DNA of 64,000 nucleotides from an uncultured Alteromonadaceae bacterium (GCA_947494925.1 CANLWS010000001.1:248001-312000), one strand, 5' to 3'; shown: positions 22,576-31,184, numbered from the stretch's first letter. The notes: generated by a model from the letters alone, not told the origin. Translations and numbers: made by a program.

Positions 22576-24145
22576 CAATATTGTCAAAGCCCTGATTTAT
22601 TGCAGGGTCTCAGATACCAAACAGAAGACTGAAGGCTCTGGTTTGGAAAGTCAGGAGCACCGCTGTCGGGCCTTTGCTAAGGAACAGGGATTTGTTGTAG
22701 ACCGTATCTTTCATGATGACGTTTCAGGGGGTGGAAACTATAACAAAAGACCTGCCATGATGATGTTGCTTGAACATGTACGGCAAAACAAAAATCAAAA
22801 CTATGTTCTGATATTGGATGACATTAAACGTATTTCACGTGACGTTTACTTTTATTGGGACCTAATAAGGCGGCTTGACGAGTTTGATGTGCAGCCAATG
22901 TCGCCCAATTTTATCTTCGCCCAAACGCCCGAAGGCCGTTTTCAGCAATCTATCACTGTCGCCGCAGGTGAATACGAACGGGAGAGTATTGCACGTCAAA
23001 CCCGTCAGAAAACCCAGGCCAGATTGGAAGCCGGATTTCACGCTTTTAATGCGCCAGTAGGGTTTAAGTTCGTAAAGACCAAGGAGCGCGGAAAAATCCT
23101 GCAACGCGACGAACCTGCGGCCAGCGCAATTGAAGAAATGCTGAATGGGTTTGCGTCCAGACGTTTTCAGACTCGCGAAGAAGCAAGACGCTTTCTTGAA
23201 AACCATCCGGACTTTCCAAAGTCGCCAACAGGCCGCATTGGTAACAACCAAGCAGACAAAATCATCAATGACCCACTTTATGCCGGGTACATTAAGTATG
23301 AGCCTTGGAATATCACTCTGCGCAAAGGGCAGCATGACGGCATCATCAGCTTTGAAACCTATCAGAAAAATCTGGATATATTGAATGCGCGCCCAATTGT
23401 GGCTTCGAGACCAAATGTGAGTGAAGATTTCCCGCTGCGCAATACGATCGCCTGTGAATGCGGAAATTCCTTTACATCTTGTTATTCGACAAGCAGAACA
23501 GGAAGGCTGTACCCGTATTACATTTGCCAAAACCGACTTTGTAAGTACAAGGGCAAATCCATCCGGAAAGAGGTAATGGAAGCGCAGTTTGAAGAAGTAC
23601 TAAAAAAACTCACGCCATCAAGACCTTTGATTGATGCCGCTGAAGCCATGTTTCGCATGATATGGGACCATATGGGTGCATCGCAAAAGTATCATAAGGC
23701 AAAACTGGCGAAGGAATGTGCAGACATTGATAAGCAAATAAACGATATTTTAGACCGTATTGTTGACTCGAACAGCTCCAAAGTTATTCAGGCATTCGAA
23801 AAACGTATCGACAAACTGGAAGTTAAAAAGCTTTTACTAGAAGAAAAAATGGAAAATCTGGGTACGCCAAGGCGCCCCTTTCACGCTATGTATCGAACCG
23901 CCTTGCAATATCTGTCAAACCCTTATGAGGTATGGCATAGAGGGAATTACGCTCAGAAGCGATTGGTACAAAAACTGACTTTTACGGATAGAATTGGATA
24001 TGACCGTGAGACCGGGTATCGAACTCCTGAAGTCAGCGCCCCATTTAGGTTTCTGGAACATTTGACACCAAGAGAAAAAATGGTGCCCAGAGGCGGAATC
24101 GAACCACCGACACGCGGATTTTCAATCCGCTGCTCTACCGACTGA
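22568..24145 (+). CDS. Large serine recombinase (integrase) whose end is read from tRNA antisense
   Basis: A 525-residue recombinase in the integrated form. The resolvase domain has the nucleophile Ser15 in YCRVSDTKQ and an IKRISRD motif. The recombinase domain follows, then a zinc ribbon (CECG ... CQNRLCKYKG near 296-325), a coiled coil (about 385-440) and a C-terminal part. I chose the ATG at 22568 because AGGAG at 22557-22561 fits it; the ATG at 22562 is too close. The last 21 codons lie in the attachment repeat and the antisense of tRNA-Phe. In the circle the same frame would continue for 65 codons into 2706-2903, giving 569 residues. It presumably inserts the element at the tRNA 3' end. 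Confidence 0.9.
   Translation: MLNNIVKALIYCRVSDTKQKTEGSGLESQEHRCRAFAKEQGFVVDRIFHDDVSGGGNYNKRPAMMMLLEHVRQNKNQNYVLILDDIKRISRDVYFYWDLIRRLDEFDVQPMSPNFIFAQTPEGRFQQSITVAAGEYERESIARQTRQKTQARLEAGFHAFNAPVGFKFVKTKERGKILQRDEPAASAIEEMLNGFASRRFQTREEARRFLENHPDFPKSPTGRIGNNQADKIINDPLYAGYIKYEPWNITLRKGQHDGIISFETYQKNLDILNARPIVASRPNVSEDFPLRNTIACECGNSFTSCYSTSRTGRLYPYYICQNRLCKYKGKSIRKEVMEAQFEEVLKKLTPSRPLIDAAEAMFRMIWDHMGASQKYHKAKLAKECADIDKQINDILDRIVDSNSSKVIQAFEKRIDKLEVKKLLLEEKMENLGTPRRPFHAMYRTALQYLSNPYEVWHRGNYAQKRLVQKLTFTDRIGYDRETGYRTPEVSAPFRFLEHLTPREKMVPRGGIEPPTRGFSIRCSTD
24079..24088. repeat. Right attachment-site repeat within tRNA-Phe 3' end
   Basis: AATGGTGCCC is identical to 2705-2714. On the minus strand it reads GGGCACCATT, that is, the acceptor-stem end, discriminator and CCA of tRNA-Phe plus two further bases. 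The tRNA stays intact because the element restores the same 3' bases. Confidence 0.8.
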
Positions 24146-24156
24146 GCTATCTGGGC
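24081..24156 (-). tRNA. tRNA-Phe (GAA), integration target
   Basis: A complete 76-nt tRNA. The acceptor stem GCCCAGA pairs with TCTGGGC, followed by ACCA with an encoded CCA. The D-arm has AGCTCAGTCGGTAGAGC, the anticodon loop is ATTGAAAATC-like with anticodon GAA, and the T-arm has GGTTCGATTCC. It closely resembles the E. coli tRNA-Phe. The recombinase gene converges on it and overlaps it on the other strand. In the present state its transcript runs into the element, since its apparent terminator is now at 2661-2697. Confidence 0.97.
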
Positions 24157-24206
24157 AAACAGGTTAGCGGGGCAAAAACTATCTACTGGCCGCGCTGTGG
24201 GTGCGT

Positions 24207-24235
24207 ATTAAACGGATTCTGGGCTTTCAAGTCAA
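24207..24235 (-). promoter_or_regulatory. tRNA-Phe promoter
   Basis: On the minus strand TTGACT (24230-24235) and TTTAAT (24207-24212) are spaced by exactly 17 bases, and a GC-rich stretch (ACGCACCC) follows the -10 box, as in stringently controlled stable-RNA promoters. The predicted start is roughly 40-45 bases before the tRNA. Confidence 0.75.
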
Positions 24236-24339
24236 CCCATTTTTACATTATTTTTGCAGTTTGGTGGCGATCTGCGTAAAAAGTCGCCAATTTTCTCTGT
24301 GGTGTCTGGAAAATCCGGTGTTTCAAACCTTTTTCATTC

Positions 24340-25095
24340 TCAATCTTTGTCTTTTTCCAAGGTAGCGCGTAATTCTGAAGGAAGCTCATCGAACAAAAAC
24401 TTAAACTGTCGACTAAAGTAACTGTGGTCAGAAAAGCCACATCGATAAGCGACTTCGGAAATAGTTAGGGAAGAATCCACCAGCAACCGCCGTGCATTTT
24501 CTAACCTGACTTCAGTAATAAACTGTTTAGGGGTTTTTGACAGGTATTTGCGAAATCGTCTTTCAAGTGCGCTCACCGATAAGTGAGCAATCTCAGCCAA
24601 TTTATCCACACTGATGTCCTGTCGATAATTTTGCCGGACATAGTCCACTGGCCCTTTCATGATATCAACGCCGGACAGTAGCTTTTCACTTCGTTGCAAG
24701 TGACGGGTCATGCCGTAGGATCCTATTATCTCACCCCCATCATTAAACAAAGGGCGTTTTGAAGTGGAAAACCAGGCTACGCTGCCATTGGGCAAGGTGT
24801 TCATTTCCAATCGATCTGTCACCAGTTCACCCTCCATGACTTTTTTGTCGTCGGTGATAAATTGCTTGGCCAGGTAGGGAGGAGAAAATGCATAGTCGGT
24901 TTTTCCAAGCACGGCATGCAAAGATTTCAGGCGCAGATATTCAACGTAAGGTTTGTTTGCATGTACCACTCTGCTGTGTTCGTCTTTAATCCAGAACAAT
25001 ACATCGGGGATCAGCTCAAACATGGCGATAAGTTGTTGTACACCAAGCTGTTGGAGGAATTCCCCAGCTAGAACGTCTGCAGCTTTCTGACTCAT
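24340..25095 (-). CDS. PAS-domain AraC-family transcription regulator
   Basis: A 251-residue regulator. Residues 20-135 form a PAS domain (FELIPDVLFWIKDEHSRVV at its start), and residues 150-245 hold an AraC-type double helix-turn-helix (ISVDKLAEIAHLSVSALERR and ISEVAYRCGFSDHSYFSRQF). It is divergent from the sugar operon starting at 25286 and probably controls it. A pair of direct repeats in the 190-bp space between them has the spacing used by AraC proteins. The PAS domain suggests sensing of a small ligand or redox state rather than a sugar-binding cupin. Confidence 0.85.
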   Translation of the reverse strand: MSQKAADVLAGEFLQQLGVQQLIAMFELIPDVLFWIKDEHSRVVHANKPYVEYLRLKSLHAVLGKTDYAFSPPYLAKQFITDDKKVMEGELVTDRLEMNTLPNGSVAWFSTSKRPLFNDGGEIIGSYGMTRHLQRSEKLLSGVDIMKGPVDYVRQNYRQDISVDKLAEIAHLSVSALERRFRKYLSKTPKQFITEVRLENARRLLVDSSLTISEVAYRCGFSDHSYFSRQFKFLFDELPSELRATLEKDKD

Positions 25096-25131
25096 TTTAT
25101 CCCCCTTACAAGAATATTGTAAATTTCACTA

Positions 25132-25168
25132 AACGCCGAATTTGTTGCATTAAATAGCCGAATTTATC
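25132..25168. promoter_or_regulatory. Direct repeats, candidate AraC-type operator
   Basis: GCCGAATTT occurs at 25135-25143 and again at 25157-25165, a period of 22 bp or two helical turns, with AAA preceding each copy. AraC-family proteins bind direct repeats of about this spacing. The site lies between the regulator gene and the operon, in a position to serve both. Confidence 0.5.
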
Positions 25169-25285
25169 TTAACTGGACACATAGATCTATGGTTAAACTT
25201 ATTAACATCTCATTAACGTGCTAAAGATCGAGCGAGTTGTTCAACTAATAAATGAACAGGCGAGCAGACCTTAAGTGAGGCGCAA

Positions 25286-26482
25286 TTGGTTAAAGAAAAA
25301 GTTCGCATGGGAATGGTCGGCGGCGGCATAGGTGCCTTTATTGGCGCCGTGCATCGGTTGGCGGCAAATCTTGACGGTGACATTGAGCTGGTCTGTGGAG
25401 CCTTTAGTAGTGACGCAGAACGCAGCCAACAATCAGGCGCAGAGTTGTATCTTTCGCAACAACGTTGTTATGCCAGTTATCAAGAAATGTTTGCGGCTGA
25501 AGCGAAATTACCGGCATCGCAAAGAATGCAGTTCGTCGCGATAGTTACGCCGAATCATTTACATTTCCCGGTCGCCAGTGAAGCTATTAAAAATGGCTTT
25601 CATGTGATCAGTGATAAACCGGCCACCTTTGATTTCAATGAAGCGGCGGCCCTTGCTGAACTGCTGGACAAGCATGATGTCCTTTACGCGCTTACGCACA
25701 CTTATACCGGCTACCCAATGATCAAACAGGCACAACACCTTGTGGCCAACGGAACTCTGGGCGATATCACCAAAGTGGTGGTGGAATACAGTCAGGGTTG
25801 GCTGGCCAGCGCAGATGATGAACAAAGCAAACAAGCAGCATGGCGCTTGGACCCGAAATATGCCGGAGTGAGTTGCTGCGTCGGCGATATTGGGGTGCAC
25901 GCTGCCAATCTCGCAGAGTACGTTTGTCAGAGCCTGATTGAATCAATATGTGCTGACTTGGGGTCAGTGGTACCCGATCGCCAATTAGACGATGATGCGG
26001 CAATACTATTGCGCTTTGAGAATGGCGCTCGAGGAGTATTGTTATCCAGCCAGATTGCTAGCGGCGACGAAAATAATCTTCGTCTTCGAGTGCATGGCAC
26101 TGAAGCAAGTCTTGACTGGTATCAACTTGAACCAAATTCTCTGTGGCTTAAGCACCGTAATGCACCCGCTCAATTATTACGCACTGGGGTAGGTGAATTG
26201 AGCCCAAATGCGATGAGAGCGATTCGCACGCCTGCCGGACACCCTGAGGGCTATATAGAAGCGTTCGCCAATATCTATCGGAATTTCACTGGTCAGATCC
26301 GCAGCTTCGAAATGGGTGATGCCAGCGATAATCTGAAACATGATGTTCCTGGAATAGATGAAGCACTGCGCGGCATGGCCTTTATCGAAAGTGCAGTGGA
26401 AGCCAGTCAATCTGACCAAAAATGGCACAAAGTAAAACGTCACACCAGCGTGAATTCCAACGGAGACTATCAAAATGCGTGA
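25286..26482 (+). CDS. Gfo/Idh/MocA-family oxidoreductase
   Basis: A 398-residue NAD(P)-dependent oxidoreductase. The Rossmann loop GMVGGGIGAFIG is near residue 8, and the DKPAT lysine motif of the family (SDKPATFDF) is near residue 110. A conserved C-terminal sheet domain carries a CCVGDIGVHAANLAEY segment with the usual G-x-H. The TTG at 25286 is preceded by GAGG. These enzymes oxidise or reduce sugar or inositol hydroxyls. Here it heads an operon with a GMC dehydrogenase and two isomerase-like proteins, so it probably handles a keto sugar. It overlaps the next gene by eight bases. Confidence 0.85.
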   Translation: MVKEKVRMGMVGGGIGAFIGAVHRLAANLDGDIELVCGAFSSDAERSQQSGAELYLSQQRCYASYQEMFAAEAKLPASQRMQFVAIVTPNHLHFPVASEAIKNGFHVISDKPATFDFNEAAALAELLDKHDVLYALTHTYTGYPMIKQAQHLVANGTLGDITKVVVEYSQGWLASADDEQSKQAAWRLDPKYAGVSCCVGDIGVHAANLAEYVCQSLIESICADLGSVVPDRQLDDDAAILLRFENGARGVLLSSQIASGDENNLRLRVHGTEASLDWYQLEPNSLWLKHRNAPAQLLRTGVGELSPNAMRAIRTPAGHPEGYIEAFANIYRNFTGQIRSFEMGDASDNLKHDVPGIDEALRGMAFIESAVEASQSDQKWHKVKRHTSVNSNGDYQNA

Positions 26483-27530
26483 AATCAAAGGGCCGGGAAT
26501 TTTTCTGGCACAATTTGCCGGTGATGAGCCGCCTTTCAACTCGTTTGATTCGATCTGTAAGTGGGCCGGTGGTCTTGGCTTCAGAGGAATTCAAATCCCT
26601 ACATGGGATGCCCGCCTATTTGATCTGGCATTGGCAGCCGAGAGTCAGGATTACTGTGATCAGATTAAAGATACAGCCATGGATGCCGGGTTGACTATTA
26701 CTGAACTGTCCACCCACCTGCAGGGTCAGCTTGTGGCTGTTCACCCTGCCTATGATCAGATGTTCGATGGTTTTGCACCTGAACATGTCAGAAATAACGC
26801 TGCTGCCCGGACCGAGTGGGCCGTACAGCAAATGCATCATGCAGCCAAAGCAAGTCAACGACTGGGCCTGACCGGACATGCAAGTTTTTCCGGAGCACTG
26901 TTGTGGCACACCATGTATCCATGGCCTCAACGTCCTGCGGGATTGGTTGAGCAGGGTTTTGAAGAACTTGGGAAACGCTGGCTGCCTATTCTTAATGCGT
27001 TTGACGAATGTGGTGTGGATATTTGTTATGAATTACATCCCGGAGAGGACTTACACGACGGAGTCTCCTTTGAGCGCTTTCTTGAGGTGACCGGCAATCA
27101 CAACCGCGCAAACATCTTGTATGACCCAAGTCACTTCGTGTTGCAACAGCTCGATTACCTTGCCTTTATCGACATTTATCATGAACGTATCAAAGCATTT
27201 CATGTTAAAGATGCTGAATTTAACCCTTCCGGCCGCAGTGGTGTCTATGGTGGATTTCAAGGCTGGATAGACCGGCCTGGGCGATTCCGCTCTCTGGGAG
27301 ATGGTCAAATCGATTTTCGCTCAATCTTCAGCAAATTGACCCAGTACGGTTTTGATGGCTGGGCGGTGATGGAGTGGGAATGTTGTATCAAACATCCATT
27401 AGCTGGCGCTGAAGAAGGCGCTAAATTTATTGCCGAACATATTATTCGCCCCACTGATAAGGCATTTGATGACTTTGCTGATGCAGGATCCGACCAACAA
27501 CTTAACCGCCGTATACTCGGTTTAAAGTAG
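26475..27530 (+). CDS. Sugar phosphate isomerase/epimerase-like TIM-barrel protein
   Basis: A 351-residue AP-endonuclease-2/xylose-isomerase-type TIM barrel. Metal-ligand candidates are the Glu in CYELHPGEDL near residue 180, the Asp-His of YDPSHF near 213, the His in KAFHVKDAEF near 242, and Glu in VMEWE near 300. Family members isomerise or epimerise sugars, or cleave 3-keto-glycosides. It is cytoplasmic (no signal), is coupled to the preceding oxidoreductase, and is followed by the transporter 12 bp later. Confidence 0.85.
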   Translation: MREIKGPGIFLAQFAGDEPPFNSFDSICKWAGGLGFRGIQIPTWDARLFDLALAAESQDYCDQIKDTAMDAGLTITELSTHLQGQLVAVHPAYDQMFDGFAPEHVRNNAAARTEWAVQQMHHAAKASQRLGLTGHASFSGALLWHTMYPWPQRPAGLVEQGFEELGKRWLPILNAFDECGVDICYELHPGEDLHDGVSFERFLEVTGNHNRANILYDPSHFVLQQLDYLAFIDIYHERIKAFHVKDAEFNPSGRSGVYGGFQGWIDRPGRFRSLGDGQIDFRSIFSKLTQYGFDGWAVMEWECCIKHPLAGAEEGAKFIAEHIIRPTDKAFDDFADAGSDQQLNRRILGLK

Positions 27531-27542
27531 AGGACTAGCGAG

Positions 27543-28790
27543 ATGAACCAGACTCTCCATAATGATGAAAATCAATCCAGGATCTTCAGACTTTGTTGTT
27601 TGGCCCTGACGGTCACTTCAATGACCTTTGCCATTCGGGCCGGTATTTTAGGCCAGCTTGGAACAGAATTCGGTTTGACCAATACTGAGCTGGGTTGGGT
27701 TAATGGGATGGCATTTTTCGGCTTTCCTGTTGCGACCATGGTCGGTGGCCCACTGTATAACATGCTAGGCGCCAAGAAACTGGTCTCGCTGGCTTTCATA
27801 TGCCACCTGGTCGGTCTGATTATGACCATAATGGCAGGTGGTTTTTGGGGACTACTCATATCGACTTTCCTGATTGGCTTTGCTAATGGCTCAGTTGAAG
27901 CGGGCTGCAATCCTCTGGTAGCTGAAACCTATCCGAAAGAAAAAACCCGTATGCTCAATCGCTTTCATGTGTGGTTCCCTGGCGGCATCGTCATTGGGGC
28001 GTTGATTTCCAGTGCGATGACTTCAGCAGGACTTGGCTGGCAATTGCAGGTTGGTGTGATTCTGGTACCTACCTTGATATATGGTGTGTTGCTGACCAAA
28101 GCTGCCTTCCCTAAATTGGAAGGCGAGGTGCATTCAACCTTGTTCAACTTCAAAAGTTTGTTCTCACCACTTTATCTGGCATTGATTTTTTGTATGACGC
28201 TCACGGCTACAGCTGAGTTAGGCACGCAGCAATGGATTGAACGTATTCTTGGCGCAAGTGGTGCTTCACCCATGATAATTCTGGCTATGATCACCGGTTT
28301 AATGGCGGTAGGTCGCTACTTCGCCGGACCTCTGATCCACAGATTAAATCCAGTTGGTGTGTTATTGATGTCCTCCATATTAACCTCAGCAGGCATTTTT
28401 GTTATGAGTGTGGCATCTGGCGGCATGATCTATTTTGCCGCTATCATCTTTGCTCTTGGTGTCACCTATTTCTGGCCGACCATGCTCGGTTGCGTCGCAG
28501 AATACACGCCTAAAACCGGCCCTCTGGGATTGTCTTTAATTGGCGGTGTTGGGATGTTTGCAGTGGGTATGTGGAATCCGATTATCGGTGGGTGGATTGA
28601 TTCAGCAAGAAATTCAGCTCAAGGCGCTGCCCTATCTGAGCAACAAATGGATGTCTTCGTTGGTCAGGAAGTACTGACAAAACTATTGAGTTTCCCATTG
28701 GTACTTATCGTGCTTTTCGCTGTCTTATTTTGGGTGATGAAAAAACCCCAAAACCAGCCAGCAACTCCAGTGCAACCTGCGGAAAAATAG
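27543..28790 (+). CDS. MFS transporter
   Basis: A 415-residue major facilitator with about 12 membrane helices and a central loop near residues 195-210. The N-terminal domain has the typical NGMAFFGFPVATMVGGPLYN loop between helices 2 and 3. It resembles sugar MFS permeases of the FucP/nitrate-type clans, but the substrate cannot be read. Its place in the operon suggests uptake of the glycoside or keto sugar processed by its neighbours. Confidence 0.85.
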   Translation: MNQTLHNDENQSRIFRLCCLALTVTSMTFAIRAGILGQLGTEFGLTNTELGWVNGMAFFGFPVATMVGGPLYNMLGAKKLVSLAFICHLVGLIMTIMAGGFWGLLISTFLIGFANGSVEAGCNPLVAETYPKEKTRMLNRFHVWFPGGIVIGALISSAMTSAGLGWQLQVGVILVPTLIYGVLLTKAAFPKLEGEVHSTLFNFKSLFSPLYLALIFCMTLTATAELGTQQWIERILGASGASPMIILAMITGLMAVGRYFAGPLIHRLNPVGVLLMSSILTSAGIFVMSVASGGMIYFAAIIFALGVTYFWPTMLGCVAEYTPKTGPLGLSLIGGVGMFAVGMWNPIIGGWIDSARNSAQGAALSEQQMDVFVGQEVLTKLLSFPLVLIVLFAVLFWVMKKPQNQPATPVQPAEK

Positions 28791-28799
28791 GAAAGTATT

Positions 28800-29420
28800 A
28801 TGACTTTAAACCATCAACACCTAAGCGCTGATAGTGACAGAAGATCCTTTCTGAAAAAACTATCTTTAGCTGTGGGGGCCACAACAGCTGCGGCTCTGGC
28901 AACTGAGAGCAGAATGGCTCAGGCGTTTTACTTTCATCAACCTGATGGAGCGGGCAAGCGCAATCATGCCTTATTCAATGATTTGCAAAAAGCAGTGTTG
29001 TTTGAGCTCTGTGATGCTGTACTTCCGCGCACTGATACTGCAAGCGCAACAGAAGTAGACTGCCATCGATTCATTGAGCACCAACTGGTGCATTGTCACT
29101 CTAAACAAGAGCAGGAAAATTGTGTAGACATCCTTAATCAGATAGAAGCGCGAGCGCAGAAAGAAAACAAGCAGAGTTTTACCCTGTTATCAAAGGAAAA
29201 ACAGCAACAGCTGCTTACCCAACTTGAGCAACAAAATGGCTTTTCCTCCGAACAGAAAGCGCAATTTACCTTTCTGAAAGTATTATTAGTATTTGGTTAC
29301 TTCACCAGTGAAGTGGGAGCCAGTCAGGCGTTGAATTATCAGGCTGTACCTGGCGGATTTAAGGGGTCGATTCCTTACACAAAAAATTCCAAAGCTTGGG
29401 GTTCCAAAGACTTGTACTAA
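28800..29420 (+). CDS. Gluconate 2-dehydrogenase subunit 3-family protein (small subunit of the GMC enzyme)
   Basis: A 206-residue protein with a twin-arginine signal (DRRSFLKKLSLAVGA, then hydrophobic and AQA). The mature part matches the small, chaperone-like subunit of membrane-bound FAD dehydrogenases, including LFELCDAVLPRTDT. It probably folds with the GMC subunit encoded 30 bp downstream and carries it across the membrane by Tat hitchhiking, because the large subunit has no signal. No cytochrome subunit is encoded nearby, so the electron acceptor is unknown. Confidence 0.85.
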   Translation: MTLNHQHLSADSDRRSFLKKLSLAVGATTAAALATESRMAQAFYFHQPDGAGKRNHALFNDLQKAVLFELCDAVLPRTDTASATEVDCHRFIEHQLVHCHSKQEQENCVDILNQIEARAQKENKQSFTLLSKEKQQQLLTQLEQQNGFSSEQKAQFTFLKVLLVFGYFTSEVGASQALNYQAVPGGFKGSIPYTKNSKAWGSKDLY

Positions 29421-29450
29421 GCCTGCTATCAGGCAATAAGTGGTGTTGAA

Positions 29451-31184
29451 ATGACAGAAAAATTATACATAAATGAAACCACCGAAGTATTTGATGCCAT
29501 CGTAGTTGGCTCAGGTATCACTGGTGGCTGGGCGGCTAAAGAGTTTTGTGAACGGGGCTTTAAAACTCTGATGATTGAACGTGGTCGCGTGGTAGAACAT
29601 CGTAAAGATTACATCGGAGAAAGCAAGCCACCCTGGATGTTTGAAAATCGCACCAAAGTGGATAATTTGCTGGTTGAACAACAGCATTCGGTGCAGAAAA
29701 AATGCTATGCATTCACTGACGCTACCAAACACTTTTTTGGTAACGACAGAGATCTGCCATACACGACAGAAGAAGGCACTGGATTCGATTGGATCCGTGG
29801 TAATCAACTGGGTGGAAAATCGTTGCTCTGGCATCGTCAATCCTATCGTCTCAGCGACTATGACTTTGAAGCGAACAAAGCGGATGGAGAAGGTATTGAC
29901 TGGCCTATTCGCTATAAAGACTTAGAAAGTTGGTACAGCCATGTGGAAAAACATGCGGGAATAAGTGGTTCGAAAGAGAATTTACCTCAACTACCCGACA
30001 GCGAGTTTCTGCCTCCCTTTGAAATGACAAGCCCTGAAAAGTTCGTCAAGGGGGAAATTGAAAAACATTTTCCTGGTCGCAACCTGATTATGGGTCGAAC
30101 CGCGCATCTGACCCAACCCACTCAGTTACATATTGAACAGGGTAGAGTCCAATGTCAGGCCCGGAATGAATGTCAAAAAGGCTGTTCTTTTGGTGCCTAC
30201 TTCTCAACCCAAAGCTCAACCTTACCCGCTGCCGCCAAAACGGGTAATTTAAGCATCGCGCCAAACAGTGTTGTGCATAGCGTGATCTATGATGAAAAGA
30301 CCAAAAAAGCACGAGGAGTAAGGGTTGTAGACAATGAAAACCTGACCACCCGTGAATACTTTGGCAAAGTCGTGTTTTTGTGTGCCTCAACTATAGGCAC
30401 GACTCAAATCATGCTGAATTCTACTTCAAAGGCGTTTCCCAACGGCATCGCCAATTCGTCTGGCGCATTAGGCCATTATTTGATGGACCATAATTACAAT
30501 GCCGGTGCCTATGGAAAAATAGATGGTTTTGAAGACGAATACTATTCTGGTCGACGTCCATCAGGTATCTATATTCCTAACTTCCAATACAAGCCTAGCC
30601 TCTACAAAAAAGGTTACAAACGCGGTTATGCCCTAGCTGGCGGCGCAGGTAGAGCTGACTGGCAAAGCACAGGCTGGAGTGATGGGATCGGGGCTGATTA
30701 TAAAAACAAATTGACCCAGGCAGGTGACTGGTCATTTGGCTTGTACGCCCAGGGAGAAATGCTTCCTCGATATGAAAACCAGATTTCATTGCATGCCAAC
30801 AAAAAAGACAAATGGGGTATTCCTCAATTACACATCAACTGCAAGTGGTCCAAAAACGAACAGTTGATGATGGAAGACGCCGCTGAAACAGCAAAAATGA
30901 TGCTGCAAAAAGCTGGGGTGAGAGATATACAGACTCACGTAAGCGTGTATGACAATTCTCCGGGTCTTGCTATTCATGAAGTGGGGACGGCGCGAATGGG
31001 AAGAGACCCTAAGGACTCAGTGCTAAACGGCTTTAACCAATGCCATGATGTGGACAACTTGTTTGTCACCGACGGTGCAAGTTACTGCTCCAGCGCAGTC
31101 GTTAATCCGTCTCTTACCTTTATGGCATTGACCGTTCGGGCCGTGGATTACTGCGCCAAAGAGATGAAAGCTGGTCGAATCTAA
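29451..31184 (+). CDS. GMC-family FAD oxidoreductase, probable glycoside 3-dehydrogenase large subunit
   Basis: A 577-residue GMC oxidoreductase. The FAD-binding motif VVGSGITGGWAAKE is near residue 20 with the Glu in MIERGR after it. A cysteine-rich segment (CQARNECQKGCSFG near 240) is seen in the membrane-type sugar dehydrogenases. The catalytic His is in IHEVGTARMG near 506, with an NPSLTFMALT end. Members with this small subunit oxidise the 3-OH of glucosides and disaccharides in the periplasm. This assignment rests on family and neighbours; the exact substrate is unknown. Confidence 0.85.
   Translation: MTEKLYINETTEVFDAIVVGSGITGGWAAKEFCERGFKTLMIERGRVVEHRKDYIGESKPPWMFENRTKVDNLLVEQQHSVQKKCYAFTDATKHFFGNDRDLPYTTEEGTGFDWIRGNQLGGKSLLWHRQSYRLSDYDFEANKADGEGIDWPIRYKDLESWYSHVEKHAGISGSKENLPQLPDSEFLPPFEMTSPEKFVKGEIEKHFPGRNLIMGRTAHLTQPTQLHIEQGRVQCQARNECQKGCSFGAYFSTQSSTLPAAAKTGNLSIAPNSVVHSVIYDEKTKKARGVRVVDNENLTTREYFGKVVFLCASTIGTTQIMLNSTSKAFPNGIANSSGALGHYLMDHNYNAGAYGKIDGFEDEYYSGRRPSGIYIPNFQYKPSLYKKGYKRGYALAGGAGRADWQSTGWSDGIGADYKNKLTQAGDWSFGLYAQGEMLPRYENQISLHANKKDKWGIPQLHINCKWSKNEQLMMEDAAETAKMMLQKAGVRDIQTHVSVYDNSPGLAIHEVGTARMGRDPKDSVLNGFNQCHDVDNLFVTDGASYCSSAVVNPSLTFMALTVRAVDYCAKEMKAGRI

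Larger units (their letters stand above)
2705..24088. mobile_element. 21.4-kb integrative mobilizable element in tRNA-Phe with defence cargo
   Basis: The element is bounded by AATGGTGCCC at 2705-2714 and 24079-24088. The right copy is the 3' end of an intact tRNA-Phe. Transfer genes are mobC, a relaxase, a VirD4-type ATPase and accessory membrane and secreted proteins. Integration genes are a large serine recombinase at the right end and a small resolvase inside. There is no VirB-type mating-pore set, so transfer would need a helper. Cargo blocks sit at 5199-6660 (unknown), 8925-13012 (sce7726/sce7725/RES and a protease) and 13426-16925 (STAND NTPase, TPR protein and a small gene). The tRNA terminator at the far left end supports these boundaries independently of the repeat. 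Confidence 0.85.

Noticed and set aside
2705-24088. CRISPR arrays, insertion sequences or prophage genes in the element
   Set aside because: I looked for regularly spaced repeats, transposase motifs and phage structural genes and saw none.
24081-24145. End of the recombinase protein as a functional domain
   Set aside because: These 21 codons are the antisense of tRNA-Phe and are fixed by tRNA sequence, so they should not be read as an evolved domain.
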